From Opisthorchis felineus (taxonomy: Eukaryota; Platyhelminthes; Trematoda; Opisthorchiida; Opisthorchiidae): 64,000 bases of DNA. Below, piece after piece: positions 39,099 through 52,321 of this stretch (its first letter is position 1; every line of letters begins with the position of its first letter). Below the pieces are notes generated by a model. The model had not been told where the DNA came from. It saw only the letters and a program-made list of their open reading frames with translations, and searched no databases. The position numbers and the translations under genes were made by a program. The stretch lies in the NCBI GenBank assembly GCA_004794785.1, contig SJOL01009422.1:63970-127969 (forward strand), written 5' to 3'.

Positions 39099-39365
39099 CG
39101 TCATCATCATGGACGGCATGACATCAGTGTTCAACACTGACGCTTCGCTGTTGTACAACGATTGTCGAACACCTGAAGACGTCTCCGTTCCGCTGCTCGA
39201 ACAGGCCAAGTCTCACAGCCATACAATAAAACAGTCCACACTGTAGCTTGATAAACACGTCACTTGAGATTCAGGGATACACCACTTTGACGCCATAGGT
39301 GTCTCAAATTAGCAAACGCGACCGGAGCCTTGCAGATTCGTGCATTGACCTCATCTGTTACCCTG
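39099..39365 (-). mobile_element. LINE C-terminal fragment, inverted, internally deleted
   Basis: On the minus strand the sequence reads DEVNARICKAPVAFANLRHL, then a stop, [22 protein letters not shown] and LQVFDNRC (about 39,365 to 39,155). This is the segment between the reverse transcriptase and the C-terminal domain of the same LINE type as the 44-48 kb copy. It then jumps straight to a 3' untranslated sequence similar to that before the GAT tail at 38.4 kb, and ends in a short ATG/ATC repeat at 39,100-39,111. The C-terminal domain is therefore missing. It is non-functional. Confidence 0.75.
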
Positions 39366-42300
39366 CAATCGGACATAGTCTAAATGACGGCGTATTATCC
39401 TCCCGTTGATGATATCCAGTAAGGATTAGGTATCTGCATATTGCTTCTCGACATTTCGGAATGGATGGGCTCCATTCACCGCGCGAAATCGCAATTAAAA
39501 AGTAACACGTCATCTCACATTACCTGGTTACGTGATTTAACCTCCCATCTGTTTTGTAGGTGAGGAAAACAACAGCAAAATAGCTTTTCAAGCTCCGGTT
39601 GACCAGCTTCGTAAATGATATTGGACAGCTGGTCATCAGAAGCCACAAGAAAAGACTTTTGCCACATTGTTCTTTAGGCGATGCAAGTTTAAATTTAGTA
39701 CGCTGAATAATGACAATTTCTGGCCAGGATCGGAGGAAATAGCAGATAGTGGATAAATTGAAGTTTACTTACTGCGGAAGTTGAAGTGCCGAAAAATTGA
39801 CAAGGTCGTTTCGCGCAGGTAGTTTATGAGATCGTCATTCAACGTTAACTGAAATCTCTGAGGAAGAACCGGTTCCATTCATTGCGCGCCAGTGTGACCT
39901 TCCAGTTTCCCTAAGAGGCTGTGTACAATAGTGATTACATTTTCACAATCTCCACAAAAATGAGTGGGGAAGTAATTTGGGTGGCTTTCGGAGTTTCTCC
40001 TTATCTGGCCTTGAGGCCAAACCTCTTGTCTGATGGTAACATGAAAGTAACCTGAAAGTTCAACGGTGAGTTAACCTTACAGGTCCAGATGCGCTGTGTC
40101 ACTGGCTGTTTCATTTATGCTGGGGATAATTCGTTGTGAAGTTATAGGGGCCTGCTTTTCGGCAGTCGTTCAACAGTATGGTTAATTCACCCTTTAATAG
40201 GGTATAGCACTACTCATTCGCCGATCACCAAAGCCATCTCACGTGCGGTCCGGGCCCTTAATAGACTAATTTTGAGAGTATTGCAACCAGTTAGCAGGAT
40301 CTAAGTTAGTATTGAACAAGAATTTGTTTGAATAAGTCCATTTGTGATTGCAAGAGCGCGTACATCTTCTTTGTTTTGTTTGGCCAAAAAGTTAGAACTT
40401 CGAGTACATGTGACATGAGTGTCTATTCAGACAGTCCTGGTGAACAACTGGTAGCATCTCAGTTAAGCGGTCTAGGGCACTACACATCGTGCTGTTCATT
40501 AAGACTGAACTTACGTCTGATCGAGGCCTCAGGAGACCCTTATATTCCGCTGACATAGTGGATCTCCGGAGTTTGAAATCAGTTCCGGGTGAAGACATTT
40601 TCATGCGTTTTGTTGACAGCCAGACTGGTTAAGTGCTGCATGGTCCATTTCAACAGCTAGCTTCATTCTGTTAGACCTACAGGTGTGAAGAATGCTACCG
40701 GGTGTCGAATACTTTCATTTGCGTACAAGATTGCTTTGATAGGAGACTCAACCGGATCCGGCTGAATTTCTCGTTAACGATTGCCTGTTTCCACTGACTG
40801 AGTTGCATCAGGCGGTCGCATAATTCAGCTGATATGATATTTAAGACTGCGCAATGAATTGTCCGGACGTAACTCACTATTCATTGGGTAGAAGTGTTTT
40901 CATCACATGAACTTATTTACGAGCGACATGCACGAATGTCCTCGTGTTCACCATCCGAAAGTTTTGGGAATCGAGGCACTCATTGCACTCCGCACCAGGT
41001 TCAGAATGACACAATCGGAAGATGTAGGACATGGTTGGTTTAGTTATTCCACTCACTAGATCTTGTTGCGTAGATGGAAAGTGCAGTCAGAGATAAAAGA
41101 TGAACATGAATCGTTCACATGTCGTACGTTCACCTTGGTGAGAAACTTTAAGCGGGCTGATACGGAGGCATTCCTTTAAAAATTTTATATATCTTATGAA
41201 GAGGATATGTGTGCGTTCAAAACTCCATGTAACGGCCTTTGCCTGCCAGAGGAAGTTCGGTGGTTTAAGTGAGAAAATCTACTGATTATGGATCGTTTCG
41301 GAAGGACATACTGACTGGACGGTATCGCAAACGGGATCCAACAACAACACAGTTACTTTCATCAGCACCGGCTTGAGGTCTGGGGCAATCAGACACAGTA
41401 GAATGATTTTATTCCATCTCATGGGAATGCTTCATTCCATGTTTAGAATAACTTTGAACAAAAATCTTTGTTTGTCATGTTGGATTTGAGGGTACTGGAA
41501 ATCGGAGATCCTTGGGAAAGCACAAAAATGAACCACAAACGATTCTTCTTGGTGTATGAGCATGACTTCCGACAGCTGTTACTATTGATACAAAATTGAA
41601 TCCTACTTAGGCCTTAAAAAAATAAATGAAAGACTGGAACTCCAACTGTCACATTCATCCTTGGTTTTTGGATCTTTCAGCCTGAAACCGGTAGGAAATC
41701 GCCACGTACGTGCTTTGAAATTTGGTTGATATTTTCTCGTGACCATGTCATTCTCGGTGAGTTTTGACACGACTCCACATTTTGACCTCTGTCCCCTGTT
41801 TGTGTTCTCTGAATGGAAACGTTACTCGAAATTTTCTCCCCATAAAATTATATTGTTCCAAGTTGAATCAGTCGGGAAGTTTGACGTTTTCTTGGACAAT
41901 GTAATCAAGCTTTTCGACACAGAAAAAGTGTTGCGCAGGTGCACAGAGGAAAAACAAATAGTTAGCAGTTAGTTGTCGGAAAAACGTGTGACCAATGGAA
42001 TAGTCCAGTAGGTTATTTTAATCGGAACGGATAGATAGCCTAAAAAGTGTGTTCATTATATATCAAACTGACAAGACGAAATTTGTAATAAAATCCTCAA
42101 ATCCCCCTACACTACCAGCAGTTTATAAGTAGCTGAGGAAGGGGCATGCAATTAATTAGCTTTGGAGAAGTTCATTTGAGCCAGTCCGTACGTAAAACCA
42201 CGTGAGGTGGATCGCGGCAGTCAAGTATGATTGGCGTTATATCTCGTCTGAGTGTGATTTAATCACATTTCTCATGAGCCACTCACACGAACCATTCCGT

Positions 42301-44249
42301 TCAAACTACTCGCCGAGTGGTGGCGAGATCGATCTTATCTGGATTTCAATGAGATGTCGATTAAATCGATGTCAATATAAGGTGAACTGAACCTTCGCAT
42401 TCCACCAGTAAGTTTTCAGTTCCGTGTTGTTTATCTTACTGCAAAGGGGAGGTGGCTCAATATTGTAAACAACCGTACCGCAATACTAACAACAAAAAAT
42501 CTGGGAAACCGGAGAAGACTGTCCCGCCATTTAAAACTTTTAATTCAAGGTAAATACGTTTTACGTCTAACAGCCTCTCACTACCGATTTAGTCGTAACA
42601 AACGTAATTTACTTACTTGGCTTGCATATTGGTGCCATCAAGAAGTTACTGATTCTGACCAATGTCACTGTTTTCACTAAGCAGTTGTACACGCAGAATT
42701 TATCTTTGCGTATTTGCAAGTTGCAGCAGAATTGAACGTCTCATGTTGAAACTTTGTGGGCATGGTTGAAAGGTACAACCCACCACTGACATCAGGTTCG
42801 GCACGAAGTATATTAATAGAAACTGTTTGTGCGCCACCTGAGTGAAAATACTGCGTATTTTGAGAAATTAAGGCCGACTGACAATAGAAAGTGGACAGTT
42901 CGAGTGTGTCCCATAAGTTTAGTTTGACTGTCAAAGTGAGTGACGAGAGAGACTGTCAAACACATTAGGGCCTTCGGATTGGTTAGCTAGGGGGTCACAT
43001 AGACACTTAGACAGTTGTCGGCTATCGCGTTTCCCGCGAAAAGCACCATCCCTGCAGTACAACCAAATTTTCTTTACTATCCCCTAAATCAGTAGTTAAG
43101 TGAGAAATTTGATCACCCATGTAATTAGCTCCAAGTGTTGGCTTTATTCGACATTATTGTCCCCAGACGGCAAAAATGAGTTTACATAAAACGACGGTTG
43201 ATGGTAAAATAAGTGAATGACAAACTCCTCACAGAAGCCCATTCTTGCCACTGTCAACTTAGTACCACGCAGTGCACCCTGAGGTCAGTCCAACTAAGAT
43301 GACAGCACGTATTCATGTCCAGGGAAAGCGATCATACTATTTAGAAAATATCTGGTAACATTAAAAGGTTGACCCAATCCAGAAACTTCCGTCTATAAAA
43401 CCAGTTGCTTGAGTACAACGCGCTTGAGCGCACGTCCTAAGTAACCTTCAAACCCAGTAGGTGGAATTGCACGTTATCAAGAACCATCGCGAGTTTGCCA
43501 ATATTTGGAATACTCTGGCTCATTTGATAGCGCTTTATTGTACAGCATAACTTGTTGACATGCTCGGTAAAGCGTACACCTATGCGGTGTATGCATTTTT
43601 GGATTGCCGACGCCCCTTGAAAGACTGTGTTTATCCTCGCTATAGTCAGAGCTTTTTCCGCCAAAGCAATTCAACTGATATCATTGCATTCTAATATGTA
43701 GCAAATAGGAAAACACTGATTCGCAAACAACTCCTTGATTTCAGATATATGTAGCCAGTAAAAATTTCGGAGTCCGAGCGTACCAAAATTGATACGGATT
43801 GTTGAAATTGCTCCGGTATCAAATCGGCCTCCAGGCGATGATTTGAAGACAGTCGCCTTAGTCGAGGCCAGCTCTCTACCGGCTGACAACAATATGGGGC
43901 CAGTAGTGATACCGACAACGCGCCAACCGATAGAGCCTTTCACTGGGGTGGAAACCAGACTCTTGTTGTCGAATTAGCAAACCGCCGTTACTGTGTTCAG
44001 TAGCACATTTTGAGGCAATTAGCAGTCGATCGGCAGTGGAACTTTCCCGAACAAACACATCTGAGCATCCACTGAAGGAGCCAAAAGGCGGATTTCTGCA
44101 CTCCATTGAAATCCGCGCTTTTGAATTAGTGGGAATTTCCCCTCAGAATGCGGCGAGTATTTGTTTTTTTGTTGTTGCGGAAAACCACTTTAGCAAGAAC
44201 GGTATCTACTAGAATCGTCCAACAACAACATTTGTCAATCCCAACCTAA
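39366..44249. other. No supported gene
   Basis: Non-coding by inspection. Open frames of 75-90 codons overlap on the minus strand at 43.4-44.1 kb, where the sequence is slightly GC-richer, but none shows a motif. The upstream boundary of the long LINE probably lies at the end of this stretch. Confidence 0.45.
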
Positions 44250-47200
44250 AGCTGCCACCTTGACGTGTTGGTCGGGCTTGAGTGCTGCAGTGATCCCGCG
44301 GGCTACACTGGCTGGATCGTCGTTCCACAAGGTGCAACCATGCCAGGAAGGCCAAAGGGGAGCAGTCAGACCAAGAGCAGCGAGACCCCATACTACGAGT
44401 AATCGTGCTACGAGGCGGTCTGGGCGTAGAGTCGTACTGTCCTCTGCGACAGGAGTGTGAAGGCAGTAAGGTGTTCCCCCCAGGCGATCAGCATGTCAGT
44501 ATTTATAGAAGCAGCGATGATGCCTTCCCCCGAGAAACAACGGGTTAGAAAAGGTCGGCCCAAATACCGCACACTCCGATCGCCCAACAGTTGACCGTGA
44601 CCGTCGGCGCATTATCCAATACGGTCAAAATACTTTTAAAACCAAAGAGTCCGGTGCTGCCCAAAGGCACCTGCTGTGCGCAGCCGCATCAGGAATGAGA
44701 TAGTAATGCCTTATTCCCTGCGCCCTCGGGTTAGATCAACCTCCTGCAGCCGAGAGGGTCAGACTATTGAGTCATCGGCTCCGGGCATGGTCCCTAAATA
44801 AAACCCCACTGTCCGCTGCCTCGCGGGTCAGACTTTTGAGTCGGAGGCTAGGGGCAGGCTCCCCGAACAAAACCCTACATTCTCCCACTGCCTCGTGGGT
44901 CAGACTTTTGAGTCAAAGGTTCAAGGTGGGGTACCTCAACCAAACGCCCTTCCTCGACCTGGGCAACCGGGAAATATCATTCGCCCGCACAGTTCTGTTC
45001 CTCGCCAACCCCTTCTCACCACACAAGCAAACGTGGCTGGGTCACTTGACTGCCAGTTATCTGACCGAAAGGCCTTATGCTCCCCTTTGCCTGTTAACAA
45101 TGAACAAAAGAACACCTTTCTAAATCCACGAGATCCTTTATATGTAGGAGCTTTTAACGTCTGTACTGCTTGTCAAATTGGCAAACAGGTAATGCTTGCT
45201 GAAAACTTGTACTCCCTTAAAATTAGAGTATGCTGTGTCTCCGAAACACGCATACAAAACCCAAGCGTGGTTATTCATCTCAGAACGCCAAGGACAAACT
45301 CAGCTATTTCACATTTCTCCCTCCGTGTGTCCGGTGATCCAGAGTGGTGACTTGTGGAATTGCACTTAGCCCCATAGCTGAACGCGCATTGCTGGGTTGG
45401 ATCCCAGTGAACAGTCGTCTTTGTACCGTCCGGTTATCCAGCTCAATCAAGCTCAACGCCTCTCGGCACAAAAAGCGGTGCCGAGTGTCGATAGTGTTGG
45501 TTTGTGCCCCAACGGACTGCAGTTCTGACCCCGAGAAGGACATTTCCATCAAGAGTTATCTGGGCTCATTCGTCAAGCAAAAAGCACTGACCTTATGATC
45601 CTTGCAGGCGATTTCAATGCTAAAGTAGGTCGTCTGATCTCCTTGGAATCACATTTGGGCGGCCGATTCGGAGTCGATGCCCGCCGCACAGACAACGGAG
45701 ATCGACTCCTTCAGTTGTGTGCTGATCAAGAACTGTTTCTGGCAAGTACGAACTTTCAACATAAACTTTCGCATCGCGTAACCTGGCGGCCACCAACTGC
45801 AAATCAACCGTGGACCCAGTTGGACCAAGTGGCCATCAGCCACCGGTGGAGTGCCACAATTCAGGACTGCCGTTCCTTCTGAGGCACACCACTTGATTCC
45901 GATCACGCCATGGTGCGTGTATGTTGGTCTGTCCGCTTCCCTTCAGACCCCCGAAAATTAGCAAGGAGCATTACAATCCACTATCTTCGAAGAGCTACCA
46001 CAGCCCAACAGTATCGATCTGAGCTAGCCCAACAACACTCCACAGTAAACCAATACTGTGGTGGCAACGAGCATGTGGACGAAGCGTGGCAAAATGTGAA
46101 GGGAGCTATGTTAGCGGCGTTCAGTGCTCTGTCCGACCTCTCCGATTCGACCACAAGACCACTGGATGTCGGCGAGATCGCTATCCATGATTGATGCCAG
46201 GGAGTCCATACCAGCAGGCAACGAGCATGACGGCGCACGCAAATCCCTCAAACGCCAAATAGTGAAGAGTCTAAGGAAAGACCGAGAGCTCTGGTGGACA
46301 TCGAAAGCTCGGGAGATGGAGAAGGCTTTTGCTACCGGAAACAGCCGTGCCCTATATCAACTAATACGACCGACTGGCTCTAGGAAAGCAACGGTCAGCG
46401 AGACGATAAGTGAAAAAGATTGCTCAATAATTCACTCGCAAAAACGTCGACTGGAAAGATGGGCCGAATACTTCGAGGAACAGTTCAGCTGGCCTCCTGC
46501 AACATAGCCTTTGGAGATAATGCGCACGGGCGAATGGAATGTAAACCTTGATCCTCCGTCGGAAGAAGAAATAAAGTACGAAATATCCGTGCTAAATCGT
46601 GAGAAGGAACCAGGACCAGACGGTCTCTATCCAACCCTCTTCAAAGAAGGCAGAGAATCCCTGATGACCCATCTGACAAAGCATATTGGTGCTATATGGA
46701 ACCAAAAGAAGGTGCCCCCAGAATGGGGCATGTCGACAGTTATTCGTACCTTGAAAAAGGGTACACGGACATTGTGTGAAAACCACCGTGGCATCAGCCT
46801 GGTATTTGTGGCATCGAAGGTCCTCTCTGGTCTTATGCTTCGAGTGAACACAGGGAGGGGCAGATCCGTGAAAACCAAACTGGGTTCCCTCCTGCAAGAG
46901 GATGCATCGATCATATGTTCACCCTCCGAGAGATTTTGGAACAGCAACACTGCTTCCAGCAACCAACAATTGTTGTGTTTCTTGATCTGAAGGCTGCCTT
47001 TGACTCTGTGGACCGTCAGGCACTGTGGCAGTGTCTGTGGAGCAATGGTGTCCCCATAAATTCTTGACCTTCCTTAAGGCGCTGTACGCCGACTCCCGCG
47101 GCCGTGTGAAGTTCTACGGGAAGCTCTCTTTTGAATTCACCAAATAAAGGGCTGTCCTCTTTCACCTTTCCTCTTCAACGTCGTCATTGATACGATCCTG

Positions 47201-48270
47201 GGGTCGAAGTGCTCACGGGGCATCCGCTCACAGATTTCGAGTACGCAGACGACATAGCTCTTCTTGGATCTGACCCCGTGGTGATGCAAACAAAATTAAA
47301 TAATTCCGCCTCACGGTTTGACATGCGCTTCACACCTTCAAAGTGTAAAGTGCTACTGCAAGACTGGGTGGGCTCAAACCCTAGCCTCATGCTCGCGGAT
47401 GAACCGATTGAAGTAGTAGACAAATTTGTTTACCTGGGCAGCTGTATCAATCCCGGTGGTCCCGCGAAAGACGATATTTTCGCCCAGATTGGGAAGGTCA
47501 GAGCAGCTTTTGTGAATCTGCCTTACTTGTGACGTAGGCGTGACATTAGTTTATCCGTCAATGGTCGAGTTTACAATGCTGCGTTGCACTCCATATTACT
47601 ATACGGATCAGAAAACTGGCCGCTGTGCGCCGAGGACATCAAAAGAATTTCAGTGTTTGACCATCGATGTCTTCAGAGCATTGCCCGAGTCTGGTGGGAA
47701 CACCGGATAGGCAATGCTGATGTTCGTCAAATAGTTTTCGGAAGAAATAACTCGCCCAAGATAGATGAACTGATCACACTGCATAGGTTGCGCTGGCTTG
47801 GCCACGTGCTGCGTATGCCAGTCGACAGACTCCCTCAAAGGGTGCATTTCGCACAACCACATGAAAGGTGGAAACGCCAGGGGAAGTCCAACAATGACTT
47901 GGCAGCGAAGTGTGAAAGCCATTGCCAGCAAACTCAGCTGCGCTGGTCATTGCCGTTTTCCTGGATGGGGACCCCGAGACGGGCCACATAAATGGTTAGA
48001 GACATTGTCAGACATGGCGCAGTCGCGCCCCCAATGGCGCTCGTGCATCCAAGCTATTGCTTTCACTGCACACCTCCCTTCCGAATTCCCTCAGTTAAGA
48101 GTCCACTGACAGTGCTGTATTTACGCAACAATTTATCAGCTTCCGCCTCCAATGCGCAGTTACCTACCCCACCTCCCCAAATCATCGGTGAACGAAACTG
48201 TGGCAGCTACAACCACTGTACGACAAGTACGCGGTTCCTACAGCTGTCAACGACGATGACGATGATGAAC
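44250..48270 (+). mobile_element. Near full-length but dead LINE (endonuclease + reverse transcriptase)
   Basis: A non-LTR retrotransposon spread over all three frames. In order it has a GC-rich 5' part; a reading frame with tandem repeats (44,758-44,970); an AP-endonuclease region with VCCVSETRIQNPS (about 45,225-45,265), CAPTDCSSD and AGDFNAKVGRL (45,601-45,633); a linker ending ISEKDCSIIHSQKRRLERW; a reverse transcriptase with VVFLDLKAAFDSVDR (about 46,972-47,016), GCPLSPFLFN and FEYADDIALLG (about 47,237-47,269, catalytic YADD intact); then LLYGSENWPL, LHRLRWLGHVLRMP and, after a frameshift near 47,880, FPGWGPRDG with WLETLSDMAQSRPQWR. A short ACGATG-type tail follows at about 48,247-48,270. 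At least six frameshifts and several stops make it inactive. The clade (RTE- or CR1-like) is an inference. Confidence 0.88.
44758..44970 (+). repeat. In-frame 23-24 residue tandem repeats in LINE 5' ORF
   Basis: Three successive units begin at 44,758, 44,827 and 44,899, so they are 69 and 72 bases long and stay in frame. Each starts VRLLS followed by R/H/Q-R and contains an NKT or NQT core: VRLLSHRLRAW, VRLLSRRLGAG and VRLLSQRFKVG. They lie in an open frame 44,767-45,123. Looser copies of the first word occur upstream, near 44,540 and 44,728. Confidence 0.8.
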
Positions 48271-51199
48271 ATTTGTTCATCAATCCAAGATGTCTCCAAA
48301 CTGTGGCATGATGTGTCCGGAGTACGGAATTCCAGTTGACTGAAAGCGTAGCTCACGTCGCATAATAAAAATTGACCCGAGTACCGAAAAAGGCAATAGA
48401 ATAAAGGTGGAACCGGCATTGCAGCAATTTGTAGCCAACAACTAATATGATACTCTGCGGAAGGAGGTATCTGTATGACACCGTTTTCAGCAGCTAGTTC
48501 ATTCGGTGTATGAAATGATCCGTTCAATGCTATGTCAGCGACATGATTGCTTCTTTGGAGTCTAATAGCTGGCGGAATTTTTTAATAGTGAATGAGACTC
48601 AACGTGTAGTTTGAAATAACTCATGTTTCTTCGGGTTTTCCAACAAAAAGAATGTGAAGAATAATTTGAGGATATTCATTGAGAAAGATATTTTTTAGAT
48701 CAAGAAAGTTTATGGTAAATCGAAATCCTCCTGGGGGCAAACAAGGCCTAATCAGTGGCTGCAATGCTATTACTGTCGATATTACCTCTACAGCCTGCCC
48801 ATTAGCTGCGGGACGTCTGTAATTCATGGGGTTGTTGCCTGAAATTTATTTAGTCGACCTGACCCTTGAGCCTTAAAATTGCCCTTTGGGTTGTTTATTT
48901 GTGAACCAATAAGTTAAAGCACAAGAGGCAACGTTAGCGCTAACTCTATCGGTAACCAAATGCTCTTACCTAAGTTTCGGTTACCCGACATGAGAAATTT
49001 GCTTTCCACCGAACCAAGTGATAGCATATGCGCAACCTGTAGGTTTAAACTAAGCACATTTATCTTGTGCGGTGTATGTCGTTTTCTCAGGACGATTTAT
49101 TCTACCACTTTGTCGTCACGGGGTTCCGCAGAAAATCTCGTCGGCCGAACAGTTGCCTTGCTCATATTTGCCCATTTCTCGCTTTCTCTACTGAACTACG
49201 CAGCTATCGTCTGCCACACCGGTGCTATATAATTTCGTATGCTCATACATTTGCAAGTGAAAATCGAATTTGAACACTACAGTTTCTCTTGTAGACTTTT
49301 GTGCCCGTAGAATCTAACCGCCTTGCATACTGCTTTGCCTCCTACTACTCTTGGTTGTGTGCTCCATCAAGATGCTTTTCACTGAGGACGTCGAAGTAGT
49401 GATTTTTCAAAAACATGATAAAGGTCGACTGGCACCTCGATATGCTTAAAAGAGGGCCAATGAAGCATGACTGCTTTTGCACTAAGTGTTACGAGGGACT
49501 TAAGAGTGTACTATACAAAGTTCACGCAACATGGTGAACTGCGCTGACATCTCACGGATTATTCCGTCCCCCCTCAAAATGAGCTAGAAGGGCTAAAGAT
49601 TGTGCTTGATTGCATGTAATTTTTCGCGGTATGTGTGAAGACATAACTACCTGGGAGTTCAATGAGAGTTGATTCGTCCTTCTGTAGAATCCACGTTGGT
49701 CCACTGAAGCACATGAATCTTGGTACACCGAGTTTTGTATACATTTGTCCCAGTGTCAGCCGGCACACGAATTTGGACAAAACGGATTAGAACAAGCTGT
49801 TCAGCTGCAAATGCATAACCAGTCGGAACTAAACTATTCTTAGGCTTTTGCAGTGCGTTGAGGCTAAACGAACGCCATTTAAAGCTGCCTGTTTTTTAAT
49901 AATAGTCGTCGTTCATTCCTAACGTAAATGACTTGTTAGGGACATCCTAGAAACTAGCTACCGGGTTCAACTTGTTTGATTTTGCAGCCACAACGATTTT
50001 TGCGAAAATTGATATTCTTACATTAAAATAATGCCAGGCTGCTGATCAAGTGAAAGGAACTGGCTTCAAGAATGAGTGTTCCATCAAATCTATGTTTCAT
50101 TGCACGAAGAACAGAAAGGAATGGCACTGTCTGCCATCTTGGAAATTTTGAATGTGGCTGTGCTGTTGAGAATCTAGGGTTAACTCTGAATTTTTCCCCA
50201 AACTTCTGACTCATTCATCGCCTAGAATTCAGTATGATCCACATACAGTTCAACTTTGCAATACACCGGTTCTAGTTGATCCTGTGGCCCGGTGAGTCGT
50301 ATTGGCTAGGGTTTGTGTTTAATCACTAAATATGTATGTGTCGGTGGCTCATTTGCGTCCATCACCCGTTTTCCGTGTAGTTTTCCTGCTATTCAGTTAC
50401 AATGGTCCTGATTTGTAATCAAGAGCCTTGGATCAAGCAAAGGTGCTTATCACTATGAAAGTCTTGAATTTGAGGAAAAAGGCGTCAGTTGGTTGCAACA
50501 CGTTTTCTGGAGGATTGTATGGCCAGGTAACACCGGGTTACTTCATGGTGGTGATCGGGTGACACATAGGTGAGTGAGATCACTCGAAAGTGAAACTGAA
50601 AATTGCTCGAATGCGAAGCGAAGAATGACACAACACGATTCGGTAATGTGATTTTAATGAAATTTTAGTTTTATGCATCCACTAATTGTGAATAGACTTG
50701 TTGGCTTCTGGCTATTTGTACCAAGTGGATATTTTGCTGAAAACGCTAGCCTTTAACCCACATTGTTTAGCCTGCTTGTGTAAACAGGACGTCCATGCTT
50801 CTTAGATATTTTACTCCGTGGGTATCCGAATCGTTTTGATGTGGAATGTAAAACTGCCTGGTTTGAACCATTTCATACCACGGATACATCCTATGAGTAA
50901 ACACGACTGGTCTAGCATACAGAACAGTTGAGTAACGATCAGGATAGCTTTGTTGGAAATCATCGAAACGTGTAATGCGGAGCACGCAAAACTAGAATTC
51001 TCTAGATGCTACTTTAATTTTTTTGAAAAAAACATTAAATAAGGTTCAAATACAATTAACCAACAATCAAATAATGAAAAATATACTACAGAGAGTGGTT
51101 CAGATCACTCTTACCTATCAGGCCTAGAAGCCATCAGTTCACTCCCAGAGGCAGCAAAACTTACATGGGCAAAACTGAGAGAAGGCTCCATAAACAAAC
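48271..51199. other. No supported gene
   Basis: AT-rich sequence between the LINE and the serpin locus. Short open frames on both strands only (longest about 106 codons, minus, overlapping the LINE tail). No domain or splice chain is visible. Confidence 0.5.
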
Positions 51200-51211
51200 C
51201 ATGGAAATAAG

Positions 51212-51300
51212 CGAAGTAGACTTATTTGCGTATCAATTTGGTTCTCACGGGCTACCCATATGAATCTCTCGTTTAGTATGTTCTTCAATTGAATGTGCTG
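51212..51300 (-). repeat. Dispersed repeat, copy R1
   Basis: Core of a short interspersed repeat, read on the minus strand: CACATTCAATTG, then a GAGATTCAT word, then GATACGCAAATAAG. The same ordered words occur at 54.25, 56.74 and 60.65 kb on the plus strand. The element type is unknown. Confidence 0.6.
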
Positions 51301-52216
51301 CACATCATGTTTCAGTTGGTAGGATACGCCACTATCTTGATTCATTGTATACAGGTAACCCGGTACTCTACTGTGTTTGTCAAAATCTTTCCAATTAGTG
51401 TTCAAGTTGAACAAAAGGTGACTGTGCTTATCTGACGAGCCCCAACAAGGGTGAAATCGGTCGTGTGCTATTGAAGAGTTTTCGCAGTCTTCTTACCGGT
51501 GTGTCACGTCTATACAAATGCATTAGTTTGTAATACGGAAGTAAAGTCGCTTCAATTGGCTGAGTTTGTTTGTTACTGCTTGCGGGCATCAGAGTGACTT
51601 TCGTCCAACATTTCACTGTGGGGTAAGTCGCGGCCGGTGAGTGGGTGGAAGACCATGCTTTGCCGAGGCTGATGCAGTTCGCCTACTGAGATTTCAACGA
51701 GACTCAAATCGTATCATTGGTCCATAGAGTGTGTCACCTAAGCTGAAAGCTGCACTTCAGGTGTTAACGGGAGTATACAGTGTGGATTTCCTGATAGATT
51801 CTATAATCTGTGGCTAGATTCGGGAGCAACTCAAAACCTATTTGAACGAAGCTGTCAGTTGCCATGCAAGAAATTTAGGTTGGATTGGTCCTCTAATCGC
51901 ATATACTCAGGCCTGAATACATGAGTGTAGGCGCACCCGAGTGATCAGTATACCGGGGAATTCCTGGATAAATACCAATATAAGCAAGCTAAAATTTGAC
52001 TTGTGAACTTAGTTGAAAGTCAACGGTAAAAGTGCGTTATTAGCGCCGTCTAACTACGGTGTGTTCCAACAGCTTTTATAAACAGATTAGCCACTAACTT
52101 TCTCAACACTCTTCACTAAATTTGTTGTGCGCAAACATTTTCCTTAGAGTCCCCAATCCGCCTGCTTGCATGGATTTCTCAATTAGTTTTGACACAGATA
52201 AGATTAGCATTTATAT

Positions 52217-52222
52217 TTTAAT
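52217..52222 (-). promoter_or_regulatory. Possible polyadenylation signal of serpin copy 1
   Basis: ATTAAA on the minus strand, about 100 bases after the serpin stop codon. This common variant is placed sensibly, but such words are frequent in AT-rich DNA. Confidence 0.35.
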
Positions 52223-52321
52223 GCAGGAAAATCAATATCCAACTTGTGGTTAGGCAAATGTCAAAACACGACGCAAAATCGCCAAACAATCAGCGGTAGA
52301 CAAGCTCAACGAAAACGTAAA

